Assembly (NCBI GenBank): GCA_902766735.1
Contig: CACXEU010000036.1
Coordinates: 1 to 48,396, forward strand
From: an uncultured Lachnospiraceae bacterium
Lineage (GTDB): Bacteria; Bacillota; Clostridia; Lachnospirales; Lachnospiraceae
DNA: 48,396 nucleotides
Direction of reading: 5' to 3'
Part shown: piece after piece, positions 15,333 through 24,308 of the stretch
Layout: each line of letters opens with the position of its first letter
Position numbering within the stretch: the stretch's first letter is position 1
The notes under the pieces: generated by a model
What the model was told of the DNA's origin: nothing
What the model saw: only the letters and a program-made list of their open reading frames with translations
Database searches by the model: none
Position numbers and translations under genes: made by a program

Positions 15333-16142
15333 TTATTTGGCCGATTCTTCATTTTTACTGTTAGGTTCTTTTGTTTTGCCACGATCCTGCTCCGGTCGAT
15401 GTCCGTAACCATATCCGTAACCATATCCATAACCACTCTTGGAATCTGCACTCTTTAATGGAATTGCTGCAAGAACACTTAATCCCAGGTATTTCTCAAT
15501 ATCATCCGGTGACTTAATCGTATCATCTAAAATGAACATGATAACTACAACGATTACAGAAAGACCAAATCCCAATACGAATCCAAGCATGGTATTCTTT
15601 TCTACATTCGGGCTAGATGGACTCTGGGGAAGTTTCGCTTCATCAATAGCATTCACTGCCTCAATTCCTTCCATCACGTTCTTTGTCTTTTCATTGGCCA
15701 CATCTCGTACCTTGTTTGCGATTTTCTGCGCAAGTTTTGGGTCTGTACTAGTCACTGAAATTTCCATCACACGTGTATCTTCAATTAATTCAACAGAAAT
15801 CATATCTGCTAAAGCATCTACGCTCTGTTCCAAATCCAGTTCATCAATTACTTCCTGTAAAACCGGATCGCTGGTCAGTAATACCTGGTAGTCATTCGCC
15901 AGGTATGTTGCAAAAGCTAAATCGTTTGTAGTAAGCCCTTCTGAGTTCGGATCCTGATGAGTCAAAATGTAAACCTTCGTTTTTGCCACATATTGTTCAT
16001 CCACAAAATATTCCGTATATGCAAATACGATACCACCCACAAGAATTCCAACCAGAATAATAATCATCATTCGATTCAGTATGGCAGTAAACAACCCTCG
16101 AAGGTCAATTTCTATCTCATTTCTGCTGTTCTCTGCGTCCAT
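15333..16142 (-). CDS. Wzz/YveK-type chain-length adaptor
   Basis: 269 residues with two membrane helices, near 22-42 and 185-207, flanking an extracytoplasmic region, the Wzz layout. The Pro-rich motif AKLPQSPSSPNVEKN precedes the second helix. It activates the BY-kinase through its cytoplasmic end and controls polysaccharide chain length. The cytoplasmic tail contains GYGYGYGYGYGH near residue 243, echoing the Gly-Tyr tail of the kinase. This is not usual in YveK proteins, whose tails are short. The tail is encoded by a 12-bp tandem repeat. Good start with AAGAGG. An 17-base gap separates it from the kinase. Confidence 0.92.
   Translation of the reverse strand: MDAENSRNEIEIDLRGLFTAILNRMMIIILVGILVGGIVFAYTEYFVDEQYVAKTKVYILTHQDPNSEGLTTNDLAFATYLANDYQVLLTSDPVLQEVIDELDLEQSVDALADMISVELIEDTRVMEISVTSTDPKLAQKIANKVRDVANEKTKNVMEGIEAVNAIDEAKLPQSPSSPNVEKNTMLGFVLGFGLSVIVVVIMFILDDTIKSPDDIEKYLGLSVLAAIPLKSADSKSGYGYGYGYGYGHRPEQDRGKTKEPNSKNEESAK
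15403..15435. repeat. 12-bp tandem repeat encoding (Gly-Tyr)n
   Basis: CCGTAACCATAT is repeated exactly (15403-15414, 15415-15426), followed by a partial copy CCATAACCA. On the minus strand it encodes Gly-Tyr pairs. Copy number could change by slipped-strand replication without a frameshift, altering the number of tail tyrosines. Confidence 0.8.
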
Positions 16143-16162
16143 TTCTTATCCTCTTTCTTCAT

Positions 16163-16885
16163 CTATTTATCTTCAATGATTCTCCGAGGATTTTCCTCCA
16201 GTAACCACTGAATATACCCCGGACTGCATTTTTTTTGAAGTTGTGTCAGACACTCTTTCCAAAAAACGCCTCGATGCCCGGTGCTATGTGCATCCGTTCC
16301 AATGAAATGAAGCATATCCGCCTCAATCAATTTTGCAACAAATTTCTTTTCTCTTCCGAAAACACTGGATGCATTTACCTGAAGTAATGCTCCCATTTCC
16401 ATAATATGTCGTAATGCTTCCCGATTTAATACGCCGATTTTCTTTCGAAGGCAACTGTATCGCTCACAATGAGCAATTACCGGAATATAACCGCCGTTTT
16501 GCAAATCTCGCAGATATTTTTCCATCTCCGGAAATCGAACGGTAGGATAAAACTCCACCAAAACATACCGACTTCCTGCAAGACTCCGAACACGCCCTTC
16601 GTCTAACATGGAAACCATATCATTACAGGCCATAATCTCATTTCCTAAAAATAGCGACAAATCGGAATATTTCCTTGCCACGGCTTCCTTTATTTTTTCA
16701 AAATGCAATTCTATTGTTTCTTTTTTGGGCATACACTCCCCAATATGAAAATGCGGAGTGAATATGATGTTACGAACTCCCTGATTGTACTCTCTTTCAA
16801 TTAGCTCCAAAGAGGTTTCCAAAGAGTCTGCGCCATCATCCACACCATACAAAATATGGTTATGCAAATCTGTTATTCCGGTCAT
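16163..16885 (-). CDS. CpsB/YwqE-type PHP phosphotyrosine phosphatase
   Basis: 240 residues of the PHP superfamily. Metal ligands are visible as TDLHNHILYGVDDGA (opening), FTPHFHIGE near 43, IPVIAHCERY near 137 and FIGTDAHSTGHR near 205. These enzymes are Mn-dependent and dephosphorylate the BY-kinase tail. It is the first gene of the phosphatase-adaptor-kinase operon, preceded by GGAGGG and a clear promoter at 16914-16942. Confidence 0.93.
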   Translation of the reverse strand: MTGITDLHNHILYGVDDGADSLETSLELIEREYNQGVRNIIFTPHFHIGECMPKKETIELHFEKIKEAVARKYSDLSLFLGNEIMACNDMVSMLDEGRVRSLAGSRYVLVEFYPTVRFPEMEKYLRDLQNGGYIPVIAHCERYSCLRKKIGVLNREALRHIMEMGALLQVNASSVFGREKKFVAKLIEADMLHFIGTDAHSTGHRGVFWKECLTQLQKKCSPGYIQWLLEENPRRIIEDK

Positions 16886-16913
16886 AGGCTACCCTCCTAG
16901 GCACACGCAAATA

Positions 16914-16942
16914 ATTATACCAAAAAAGAAGTATTGAAACAA
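16914..16942 (-). promoter_or_regulatory. Promoter of the exopolysaccharide regulatory operon
   Basis: Minus strand -35 TTGTTT (16942-16937), 17-bp spacer, -10 TATAAT (16919-16914). It starts only 4 bases after the prfA stop codon. Confidence 0.75.
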
Positions 16943-16945
16943 CTA

Positions 16946-18019
16946 TTACTCTTCATTTACCTGTGCTAATTTTGCAGCCTGATCTGCTGCGATACAGCTA
17001 TCAATAATCTCCCCAATATCTCCGTTCAAAATCTGTTCCAAACGGTGTGAGGTGTACTTGATTCGATGGTCTGTCACACGTCCCTGTGGGAAATTGTAAG
17101 TACGAATCTTTTCAGAACGATCTCCGGTACCAATCTGACTCTTTCTGGCCGCAGATTCCTCATCCTGCTTCTTCTGTAATTCCAATTCATATAATCTGGC
17201 ACGAAGTACCTTTAACGCTTTATCCTTGTTCTTTAACTGGGACTTTTCATCCTGACAGGAAATCACAATTCCTGTTGGAATATGTGTCAAACGAACTGCA
17301 GAGTCTGTGGTATTGACACACTGTCCACCGTTTCCTGATGCGCGGAATACATCAAAACGACAATCGTTCATATCAATTTCAACATCCACTTCTTCCGCTT
17401 CCGGCATAACTGCAACCGTGGCTGTGGAGGTATGAATACGCCCACCGGATTCTGTAACAGGCACACGCTGAACACGATGCACTCCACTTTCATATTTCAG
17501 TTTCGAATATGCGCCCTGTCCATTTACCATGAACACAACTTCCTTGAATCCACCAATTCCGTTTTCGTTAATATCTACCAACTCTGTTTTCCAATGCATG
17601 GATTCCGCATACATACAGTACATTCTGTAAAGTTCCGCTGCAAATAATGCTGCTTCGTCTCCACCGGCACCACCACGGATTTCCACGACTACGTTCTTGT
17701 CATCGTTTTCATCTTTAGGAAGTAATAAGATTTTCAGTTCTTCTTCTAACTTACCAATCTGTTCCTTCGCTTCGTTCATTTCTTCTTTTGCAAGTTCTCT
17801 TAATTCATCATCAGATTCTTCGTCCAGAATCAATAAACTATCTTCTACAGTCTGTTTAGCATCCTTATATGCCTTGTAAGCTTCCACGATTGGAGCCAAA
17901 TCACTCTGTTCCTTCATGATTTTTCGATAGTTACTTTGATCATTGACAACATTCGGATCATTTAACTGTTCCATAATCTCATCATATCTTTGTAAAATAT
18001 CTTCCAACTTATCAAACAT
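16946..18019 (-). CDS. prfA: Peptide chain release factor 1
   Basis: 357 residues. Terminates translation at UAA and UAG. The GGQ loop is in [18 protein letters not shown] near 225-242 (Cys follows Gln where many RF1 have His), and the stop-codon recognition Pro-x-Thr is in [10 protein letters not shown] near 183. The N-terminal domain is a helical bundle and [11 protein letters not shown] is near 300. Start overlaps the prmC stop as TAATG with GGAGGAG upstream, so the two are translationally coupled; PrmC methylates the Gln of GGQ in this protein. Confidence 0.97.
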   Translation of the reverse strand: MFDKLEDILQRYDEIMEQLNDPNVVNDQSNYRKIMKEQSDLAPIVEAYKAYKDAKQTVEDSLLILDEESDDELRELAKEEMNEAKEQIGKLEEELKILLLPKDENDDKNVVVEIRGGAGGDEAALFAAELYRMYCMYAESMHWKTELVDINENGIGGFKEVVFMVNGQGAYSKLKYESGVHRVQRVPVTESGGRIHTSTATVAVMPEAEEVDVEIDMNDCRFDVFRASGNGGQCVNTTDSAVRLTHIPTGIVISCQDEKSQLKNKDKALKVLRARLYELELQKKQDEESAARKSQIGTGDRSEKIRTYNFPQGRVTDHRIKYTSHRLEQILNGDIGEIIDSCIAADQAAKLAQVNEE

Positions 18020-18861
18020 TATTTTACTCCTCCATAAACCACTCTGTCGTTTCCCGACAAATCCTTCACCACATGGATTTCCTGAAATCCATTGTTTTCC
18101 AATATATGTTTAACATCTTCGCCCTGTTCAAATCCAATCTCGTAAAAGAGCATTCCTCCCGGGGAAAGATGCTGTTTCGCTTTCTCTGTAATCTCTCTAT
18201 AAAAATCCAACCCGTCTTCATGACCATCTAAAGCAATCCACGGATCATGGTCCTTTACTTCTTCCATCAATTCCGCAATCACTGCCGTAGGAATATAAGG
18301 CGGATTCGATACAATCACGTCATAGGTTCCTTCAATTCGTTCAAACAAATCCGATTGAATCAAGGATACCTCTGTCCCGATTTTCTGATTATTCTTCCTT
18401 GCTATTTTCAAGGCTTCTTCTGAAATATCACTGGCAAAAACCTCCTTGTTATCTGTCAGTTTCGCAATGGAAATTGCAATACAGCCGGAACCGGTACAAA
18501 CATCCAGAACTTTCACATTTTCCTTACCTTTCAGATATTGCAAAACAAGCTCTACCAATACTTCTGTATCCTGACGGGGAATCAATACATGTTCATTGAC
18601 CAGAAATTCCAGTCCCATAAACTCCTGTACTCCCGTGATATGTTGCAATGGAATTTTCTGACAACGAAGTTTTATCGCTGCCCCAAACTGCTCTGCCTTT
18701 TCTTCCGTTGTTTTCAAATTCGGTTTCAAAAACAGGTCATTTCGGGTAATCCCCAGAAAATGTTCTGCAAGAAGCATCGCATCAATCTTATAATCTGCAA
18801 TCTCTGCCTGCTGTAGCTTTGCTTCGCCATTTTTGATTACATCCTTTGCTAAAACTTCCAA
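18019..18861 (-). CDS. prmC: Release factor glutamine methyltransferase
   Basis: 280 residues. Uses S-adenosylmethionine to N5-methylate the Gln of the release-factor GGQ motif. Seen: helical N-domain with [21 protein letters not shown]-binding [17 protein letters not shown] near 121, and catalytic NPPY in [11 protein letters not shown] near 183. The frame begins with TTG at 18861, overlapping the DUF1385 gene by 13 bases, with AGGAT a few bases upstream. The first ATG is 28 codons in, too late to keep the N-domain. The start codon is the only doubtful point. Confidence 0.93.
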   Translation of the reverse strand: MEVLAKDVIKNGEAKLQQAEIADYKIDAMLLAEHFLGITRNDLFLKPNLKTTEEKAEQFGAAIKLRCQKIPLQHITGVQEFMGLEFLVNEHVLIPRQDTEVLVELVLQYLKGKENVKVLDVCTGSGCIAISIAKLTDNKEVFASDISEEALKIARKNNQKIGTEVSLIQSDLFERIEGTYDVIVSNPPYIPTAVIAELMEEVKDHDPWIALDGHEDGLDFYREITEKAKQHLSPGGMLFYEIGFEQGEDVKHILENNGFQEIHVVKDLSGNDRVVYGGVK

Positions 18862-19919
18862 TTATATCCTGAACCTTCACCTTCCACATGTTGTTCTCTG
18901 AGTCTGGCAAGTACTCTTGCCTCTTCTTCTCTCTTTAAACGGTCTTCTTCTAACTCAATTCCGTTTTCGCGAAGATATGTCTTCCAGTCAAAAACAGCTT
19001 CCACTGCTGCAATGGCCACTTCAATCATATCATCGGTTGGTTCCTTCGTCGTAATCTTCTGCATCCATAGCCCCGGCTTGCTCAAAAGATTCACTACCGG
19101 ATTGGTGCTTCTTCCTGCCAGTTTAATAAACTCATAAGAAATTCCTGCAATTACCGGAATCAAAAGAATACGAATCAGATATCTGAGCCAGATTGTTTTC
19201 GTCTGAACCAGAATAAAAATCACAATACTAATTACCAGAACGATCAGCATAAAACTGGTTCCACAACGTTTATGAAATCTGGAACTTTCTCTCACGTTGT
19301 CCACTGATAATTCTTTTCCACTTTCAATGCAATTAATGCACTTATGTTCTGCTCCGTGATACATAAAGGTTCTCTTAATGTCCTTCATCAGGGAAATCAG
19401 CAAAAGGTACGCGATGAAAATCACTATTTTTACTACACCTTCAATAACCGGAACCTGACGGGAACCTACGCCCGGAATAAAACGTTCACATAAATCTGCA
19501 ATAAATAAAGGCAACAACATAAACAGTCCTACCGCCAAAAGAACAGAAAGCATTACTGTAAATGTCATAACTACCTTTTCCGCCTTTTCTCCCAGTTTAT
19601 CCAACAACCAGGTTTCAAATTTTCCCGGTTCCTCCTCTTCCTCATCAAAGAAACTGGCCGAAAAAGTCAATGTCTTAATTCCCAGAACCATAGAGTCAAT
19701 AAAATTAAACACTCCACGAATCAAAGGGAGACCCAGGATTTTCTTTCCTTCCGTAAATCCTTTATACTGCTGTACATCCACTGCAATGGTATCATCCGGC
19801 TTCCGAACGGCAACCGCATAATCCCCTTTATTTCTCATCATTATCCCTTCCAGAACGGCCTGTCCACCAATACCGGAAGGATACAAATTACAACATGTAT
19901 CTTTTTCTTTATTCTTCAT
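18849..19919 (-). CDS. DUF1385 family membrane protein (YqhQ-like)
   Basis: 356 residues. The opening SGIGGQAVLEGIMMRNKGDY is the DUF1385 signature. It has four or five membrane segments (near 103-131, 152-172, 215-235 and 240-265), with the conserved YHGAEHKCINCIE between. In Firmicutes the gene is regularly next to prmC, prfA and rpmE, as here. The family's biochemical role is unknown. A charged C-terminal tail ends in YNWKF. Start follows AGGTG. It is separated from rpmE by a terminator, so it may begin a new transcript or depend on read-through. Confidence 0.9.
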   Translation of the reverse strand: MKNKEKDTCCNLYPSGIGGQAVLEGIMMRNKGDYAVAVRKPDDTIAVDVQQYKGFTEGKKILGLPLIRGVFNFIDSMVLGIKTLTFSASFFDEEEEEPGKFETWLLDKLGEKAEKVVMTFTVMLSVLLAVGLFMLLPLFIADLCERFIPGVGSRQVPVIEGVVKIVIFIAYLLLISLMKDIKRTFMYHGAEHKCINCIESGKELSVDNVRESSRFHKRCGTSFMLIVLVISIVIFILVQTKTIWLRYLIRILLIPVIAGISYEFIKLAGRSTNPVVNLLSKPGLWMQKITTKEPTDDMIEVAIAAVEAVFDWKTYLRENGIELEEDRLKREEEARVLARLREQHVEGEGSGYNWKF

Positions 19920-19939
19920 CTCTACACCTATTCTAAAAT

Positions 19940-19971
19940 AAGAAAAGAGGTTGAGAATCTCTCCTCAACCT
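19940..19971 (-). terminator. rpmE terminator
   Basis: Perfect 8-bp stem AGGTTGAG/CTCAACCT (19971-19964 with 19955-19948) followed by CTTTTCTTATTTT on the minus strand. Confidence 0.85.
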
Positions 19972-19985
19972 GTATTTCTTAAAAC

Positions 19986-20186
19986 TTATTTCATACCATA
20001 TTTCTTGTTGAACTTTTCAATTCTACCACGTGCTGAAGCAGCCTTCTGCTGTCCTGTATAGAAAGGATGGCATGCTGAACAAATTTCTACATGGATATCT
20101 TTCTTTGTTGAACCTGTTACGAATGTGTTACCACAGTTACATGTAACGGTTGCTTCATAGTAATCTGGATGGATTCCTTCTCTCAT
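19986..20186 (-). CDS. rpmE: 50S ribosomal protein L31, zinc-binding type
   Basis: 66 residues starting [20 protein letters not shown]. The cysteines of CNCGNTF and [10 protein letters not shown] form the zinc site of the C+ type, so the copy should require zinc; zinc-independent paralogues lack these. It ends NKKYGMK. Start at 20186, with GAGGTG seven bases upstream. An upstream GTG at 20195 would consume that signal. It is expressed from its own promoter with a structured leader of about 100 nt (next entry). Confidence 0.96.
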   Translation of the reverse strand: MREGIHPDYYEATVTCNCGNTFVTGSTKKDIHVEICSACHPFYTGQQKAASARGRIEKFNKKYGMK

Positions 20187-20217
20187 TACATTCACCTCAT
20201 TTTATTTATTTTTTCTC

Positions 20218-20280
20218 ATTGGCAACGCCAATTCGTCTTCGCTTCGAATATTGTCGAATATCCCGAACTTTGTTCGACAA
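20218..20280 (-). ncRNA. Structured 5' leader of rpmE (candidate L31 leader RNA)
   Basis: Two perfect hairpins lie in the leader: TTGTCGAA/TTCGACAA (20280-20273 with 20258-20251) and, nearest the gene, ATTGGC-GTT-GCCAAT (20232-20218). A weaker ATTCG/CGAAT stem lies between. Ribosomal-protein leaders that bind the protein and repress translation are known for L31 in several phyla, including Firmicutes. The class here is assigned from position and folding only. Confidence 0.55.
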
Positions 20281-20295
20281 CTCAACAGCCTTTAT

Positions 20296-20324
20296 ATTGT
20301 AGCATAGTAGTACGCTCTGTGCAA
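20296..20324 (-). promoter_or_regulatory. rpmE promoter
   Basis: Minus strand -35 TTGCAC (20324-20319), 17-bp spacer, -10 TACAAT (20301-20296). It begins about 20 bases after the rho stop codon. Confidence 0.75.
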
Positions 20325-20345
20325 GTATTTTTTTCAATTCAAAAA

Positions 20346-21767
20346 TCAACCATTATAATTTGGTCGAATTCGATTCACCTTTGCAATAAACTCTTTATTA
20401 TCCTTGGTCTTGGCAAAGAGATTAATCACCTGTTCTACCGCATCTTCTTTTCGCATACTGTTCATTTCTTTTCGAATGATATAAGATGCTCCCAATTCCT
20501 CAGAATCTAATAACAAGTCCTCTCTTCTGGTACCGGATTTTGTAATATCCACTGCCGGGAAGATTCTTCGTTCCGATAATTTACGATCCAGAACCAGTTC
20601 CATATTTCCCGTTCCTTTAAATTCCTCATAAACTACATCATCCATCTTACTTCCGGTATCTACCAATGCAGTGGCAAGAATGGTCAGACTTCCGCCCTCT
20701 CGCATATTTCTTGCCGCACCGAAGAAACGCTTCGGCATATGAAGTGCCGCCGGATCCAAGCCTCCGGATAAGGTTCGTCCACTTGGTGGAACCGTCATAT
20801 TGTAAGCTCTCGCCAATCTGGTAATACTATCTAACAAAATCACAACATCTTTTCCGTGTTCCACCAGACGCTTAGCGCGCTCAATTACCATTTCCGACAC
20901 ACGCTTATGATGTTCCGGAAGTTCATCAAAGGTGGAATAAATAACCTCCACATTTTCTCCCTGAATCGCTTCCTTAATATCGGTTACTTCTTCCGGTCGT
21001 TCATCAATCAGAAGAATAATAATTTCCATTTCCGGGTTATTCGTTAAAATCGCCTTTGCTGTTTCTTTTAGCAACGTGGTCTTTCCTGCCTTTGGCGGAG
21101 ACACAATCATCCCACGCTGTCCCTTTCCAATTGGACTGATCAAATCCACAATTCTCATTGCCTTACTGTGTCCATCCGTTTCCAGATGAAGTCGTTCATT
21201 CGGAAAAATCGGTGTCAGGTCTTCAAAGTTTGGTCTGGCAAGAACCTTGTCCAATCCCTCTCCATTTACCTGATCCACATAGTAAAGTGCTCCGAACTTT
21301 TCGTTTTCTCGTTTTTCACGAACCCTACCGGTCACAAAATCTCCCGTTTTTAAGCGGAATCGTTTAATCTGAGACGGTGCCACATAAACATCATCTTCTC
21401 CCGGCAGATAATTATCACAACGAATAAACCCAAATCCGTCCGGCATAACTTCCAGAATTCCGGTTCGTGTTACTCCGTTTTCGTTAGGCACTTCGTCCTT
21501 TCGTTCCCCTTCTTTTCTGCTTCTATGATGGCGATGTCTTCCACTGTTGCTCTTTTCCGTTTCTTCTAAAACAGTTTCTTCGGTTTCAGCAACCGCTTCC
21601 GCTGCTTCACCACTTTCCTCGGATTCATTGCTACTCTTTCGCTCGCTTTCTTCCAGAATCATATCAATCAGTTGCTGTTTTCTTAAACTGGACACCGATT
21701 TAATTCCATTGCTTTTTGCGATTTCACGTAGTTCTGCCACCGGAAGTGCATTTAACTTTTCTCTCAT
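20346..21767 (-). CDS. rho: Transcription termination factor Rho
   Basis: 473 residues of the hexameric RNA helicase. Order: Rho N-domain (1-45, [19 protein letters not shown]), an acidic then His/Arg-rich insert (about 46-95, with [15 protein letters not shown]), the RNA-binding cold-shock domain opening with [14 protein letters not shown], and the ATPase core with Walker [14 protein letters not shown] near 225, Walker [16 protein letters not shown] and the Q-loop region [15 protein letters not shown]. The insert makes it longer than the ~420-residue E. coli protein, as in many Gram-positives. Start follows AAAGGA. It is divergent from malic enzyme. Confidence 0.96.
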   Translation of the reverse strand: MREKLNALPVAELREIAKSNGIKSVSSLRKQQLIDMILEESERKSSNESEESGEAAEAVAETEETVLEETEKSNSGRHRHHRSRKEGERKDEVPNENGVTRTGILEVMPDGFGFIRCDNYLPGEDDVYVAPSQIKRFRLKTGDFVTGRVREKRENEKFGALYYVDQVNGEGLDKVLARPNFEDLTPIFPNERLHLETDGHSKAMRIVDLISPIGKGQRGMIVSPPKAGKTTLLKETAKAILTNNPEMEIIILLIDERPEEVTDIKEAIQGENVEVIYSTFDELPEHHKRVSEMVIERAKRLVEHGKDVVILLDSITRLARAYNMTVPPSGRTLSGGLDPAALHMPKRFFGAARNMREGGSLTILATALVDTGSKMDDVVYEEFKGTGNMELVLDRKLSERRIFPAVDITKSGTRREDLLLDSEELGASYIIRKEMNSMRKEDAVEQVINLFAKTKDNKEFIAKVNRIRPNYNG

Positions 21768-21824
21768 ATAACAATTCCTTTCCTGCTCAATTTATATCAA
21801 TTTCATTTGAATCAATGGGATATC

Positions 21825-21878
21825 TGAGGGAAGCCCTCAATAGATAAGTTATCGAATGTTTACTCGAAAAGTATAACA
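21825..21878 (-). promoter_or_regulatory. rho extended -10 promoter and leader hairpin
   Basis: TGTTATACT (21878-21870) is an extended -10 with no good -35. About 30 bases downstream the leader contains a tight hairpin, TGAGGG-CTT-CCCTCA (21839-21825). rho leaders are often autoregulated; this hairpin has no U-tract, so it is not an intrinsic terminator. Confidence 0.5.
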
Positions 21879-21968
21879 CATTTTCCATAAAATAAAAAGA
21901 TTGCTTTATTTTTTCCCAAAAACAATGCTTTTTTCAGCATTTTTTCTCTTTTTCTATCCATCAAAATG

Positions 21969-21977
21969 TGCTATTCT
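21969..21977 (+). promoter_or_regulatory. Extended -10 of the malic enzyme gene
   Basis: TGCTATTCT (21969-21977). No convincing -35 at the expected distance (21949-21954 is T-rich only). Position fits a leader of about 50 nt. Confidence 0.5.
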
Positions 21978-21988
21978 AATAAAAGTGT

Positions 21989-22005
21989 GTTCAGTTCATC
22001 TGAAC
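21989..22005 (+). promoter_or_regulatory. Leader hairpin before malic enzyme
   Basis: Perfect 6-bp stem GTTCAG-TTCAT-CTGAAC at the very 5' end of the predicted transcript. It could be a stabilising 5' stem or an operator just after the start site. No known riboswitch shape. Confidence 0.5.
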
Positions 22006-22034
22006 CCCACAATGAATTATATGGAGGTACAATC

Positions 22035-23186
22035 ATGACAACTGATGAAAAATCATTAAAGATGCATGCTGACTTAGTCGGTAAGTTAAGCACCGAAACA
22101 AAATGTCCGGTAAAGAGCCGTGAAGATTTATCTATCGCTTATACACCGGGTGTTGCTGAACCTTGTCGTAGAATCGCTGACAATCCGGAAGACGTTTACA
22201 AATATACTTGGAAAGCGAATACAATCGCTGTTGTTTCTGACGGTAGTGCTGTTTTAGGACTTGGAAACATTGGTCCGAAAGCTGCTATGCCTGTTATGGA
22301 AGGAAAAGCTGTATTGTTCAAGGAATTCGGTGGTGTAAATGCCGTTCCTATTTGTTTGGATACACAGGATCCTGATGAAATCGTGGAAACTGTTGTACGT
22401 ATAGCACCAGGTTTTGGCGGAATTAACTTAGAAGATATTTCAGCTCCACGTTGTTTTGAAATTGAAAATAAATTAAAGGAACGTTTAGACATTCCTGTTT
22501 TCCATGATGACCAGCACGGTACTGCCATCGTCGTTTTAGCCGGTGTCATCAATGCCTTAAAGGTTGTTGGAAAAGAAAAAGAAAACTGCAAGGTTGTAAT
22601 TAACGGTGACGGTTCTGCCGGAATCGCTATCACAAAATTATTATTAAGATATGGGTTCAAGGATTTAACTCTTTGCGGACGTTACGGAATCTTAAATAAA
22701 TCCTGTGCCAATATGAACTGGGCTCGTGAAGAAATGATTGCTTTAATCAATCCGGAAAACAAGACCGGTTCTTTAGCAGATGCTTTAAAGGGTGCTGATA
22801 TCTTTATCGGTGTTTCTCTTCCGGGCGTTGTTACAGAAGAAATGGTTGCTTCCATGAATAAGGATGCCATTCTTTTTGCCATGGCAAACCCTACTCCGGA
22901 AATCATGCCGGATCTTGCAAAGAAGGCTGGAGCACGTATCGTTGGAACCGGACGTTCCGACTTCCCAAACCAGGTTAACAACGTTGTTGCCTTCCCTGGA
23001 ATTTTCAAGGGTGCTTTAGAAGGACGTGCAAAACAGATTACAGAAGACATGAAGCTTGCTGCTGCCCTTGCAATTGCAAATGCAGTTCCTGAATCTGAAC
23101 TCAGCGAAGATAACATTATGCCGGAAGCTTTTGATCCGAACGTTGCAGAAGCTGTTAGCCAGGCTGTAAAAGATAACATCAAGTAA
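22035..23186 (+). CDS. Malic enzyme (NAD(P)-dependent, short bacterial type)
   Basis: 383 residues. Oxidatively decarboxylates malate to pyruvate and CO2, yielding NAD(P)H. Seen: malic N-domain with LSIAYTPGVAEPC near 32-44, catalytic Lys in MEGKAVLFKEFGGV, the metal site in VFHDDQHGTAIV near 162, and a Rossmann GDGSAGIAIT near 197, written with Asp and Ser where many have GAGAAG. FAMANPTPEI near 290 is also typical. Start at 22035 follows GGAGG; the frame is open further upstream to 21966, but that would lie over the promoter. Followed 31 bases on by a membrane protein gene, likely co-transcribed. Confidence 0.94.
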   Translation: MTTDEKSLKMHADLVGKLSTETKCPVKSREDLSIAYTPGVAEPCRRIADNPEDVYKYTWKANTIAVVSDGSAVLGLGNIGPKAAMPVMEGKAVLFKEFGGVNAVPICLDTQDPDEIVETVVRIAPGFGGINLEDISAPRCFEIENKLKERLDIPVFHDDQHGTAIVVLAGVINALKVVGKEKENCKVVINGDGSAGIAITKLLLRYGFKDLTLCGRYGILNKSCANMNWAREEMIALINPENKTGSLADALKGADIFIGVSLPGVVTEEMVASMNKDAILFAMANPTPEIMPDLAKKAGARIVGTGRSDFPNQVNNVVAFPGIFKGALEGRAKQITEDMKLAAALAIANAVPESELSEDNIMPEAFDPNVAEAVSQAVKDNIK

Positions 23187-23217
23187 TTCGTCTGATAAAA
23201 AAGATTGGAGTTAAAAA

Positions 23218-23691
23218 ATGTTGAATGCAGAAAAAAATGAAAAAGCTGAATTAATTTTCCAAATTGCAGTATCTGGTTATTTCTTAATTATATCCACCGT
23301 TGTTATTTTTCTTCTCGCGTCGACATTTATTCACTCAGAAAATTCTAATGAACGGTTGATTTTAACCCCATTTTTATTAGCTTTAATAACTTTCTTTTTC
23401 AGTATGGTTGTTTCCATTAGAAAAGCCCTAATCGGGTTAAAAAAGCTCAAGAGTCATGATGTCCCAACGGATGCAGAAGAGGAATTGGATCAGGGCAATA
23501 CTTTAGTCAGATTCACTTCAATCCTGTCAACTCTGGCGAGCATTGCATTTTATGTATTTTGGTTTTCATTCCTGACATATATCGATTATATGATGGTAAA
23601 GAAAAATCGAAAAGATATTATCATTTTCACATTAATTTTTTGGATTGCGGGAATTGTTTCTGCCGTTTCCACTTTTAGAAATGATGAATAG
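23218..23691 (+). CDS. Membrane protein of unknown function
   Basis: 157 residues with four hydrophobic segments near 17-38, 49-67, 98-122 and 132-150, and an acidic loop (DVPTDAEEELDQGN) between helices two and three. Ribosome binding site GGAG. Same strand as malic enzyme and ends before a strong terminator, so the two probably form an operon. It is A/T rich in keeping with membrane genes here. I recognise no family, and co-transcription with malic enzyme does not by itself imply malate transport; known malate carriers are far longer. Confidence 0.75.
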   Translation: MLNAEKNEKAELIFQIAVSGYFLIISTVVIFLLASTFIHSENSNERLILTPFLLALITFFFSMVVSIRKALIGLKKLKSHDVPTDAEEELDQGNTLVRFTSILSTLASIAFYVFWFSFLTYIDYMMVKKNRKDIIIFTLIFWIAGIVSAVSTFRNDE

Positions 23692-23700
23692 AAACGTAAC

Positions 23701-23738
23701 AAAAAGCAGCTACGGTTTAGAACCCTAGCTGCTTTTTT
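23701..23738. terminator. Bidirectional terminator
   Basis: 12-bp perfect stem AAAAAGCAGCTA (23701-23712) with 23726-23737, 13-base loop, T-runs on both strands. It separates the malic enzyme operon from the converging DUF4364 gene. Confidence 0.9.
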
Positions 23739-23747
23739 ACATTCTTT

Positions 23748-24272
23748 TTATGTTGCCAGTTTACTCAATATGTACTGATATATTTCCTGGGACCGATCCT
23801 TGTCTTCCCATGCGGCACACATTTTCGACGCCATCTGTCGGTCCGGTGTGGCAATATTGACCTCAATTAACGTAGACTCTCCTTCTTTTACCTGACAATG
23901 AACAATATACTCTCCATTGGAAGTACGGTAATAATCCGAAACCGTTCCCACTTCATTTCGCAGTTCATACCGGTTATTTACCAAAAACGAATCTACATCA
24001 TCAATGATGCTGGACGGAATTCTATTCTCAAAAAACTTCAGACTTTCTCTTCCTTCTGATGTCAAATGATAATAAGATGTATTTCGATTCACATTCAGAA
24101 AAACAAAGCCGTCTTCTATCAACTCATTAATTGCCTTTTGTACATTAAAATAGCTGGTATATTCCTCATCCAAAAAGAACTGCGCAATCTGCGTATTCGT
24201 TAACGGAAATTCTACTTTATTGAGCATATGCATAATAATTAATTTATACAATGTTTCTGCTGCAAGCGCCAT
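23748..24272 (-). CDS. DUF4364 family protein
   Basis: 174 residues. The first ~80 look like a winged-helix: LYKLIIMHMLNKVEFPLTNTQ, then ITELI-type recognition helix (AINELIEDGFVF) and the wing NVNRNTSYYHLTSEGRE. The rest is an alpha/beta C-domain. DUF4364 proteins are widespread in Clostridia and are presumed transcription regulators, but I know of no defined target. Start follows AGGAG. It is last in the tig-clpP-clpX-lon-engB run, 36 bases after engB. Confidence 0.87.
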   Translation of the reverse strand: MALAAETLYKLIIMHMLNKVEFPLTNTQIAQFFLDEEYTSYFNVQKAINELIEDGFVFLNVNRNTSYYHLTSEGRESLKFFENRIPSSIIDDVDSFLVNNRYELRNEVGTVSDYYRTSNGEYIVHCQVKEGESTLIEVNIATPDRQMASKMCAAWEDKDRSQEIYQYILSKLAT

Positions 24273-24308
24273 TTTTTTATCTCCTATCCGGTAGAACCCT
24301 CTCAGATT

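Noticed and set aside
21924..21941. AATGC/GCATT hairpin with T-run upstream of malic enzyme
   Set aside because: Only 5 bp, and no plus-strand gene lies upstream; probably chance in an A/T-rich region.
22196..23182. Long minus-strand frames inside malic enzyme
   Set aside because: Antisense shadows caused by codon bias; the plus-strand gene is certain.
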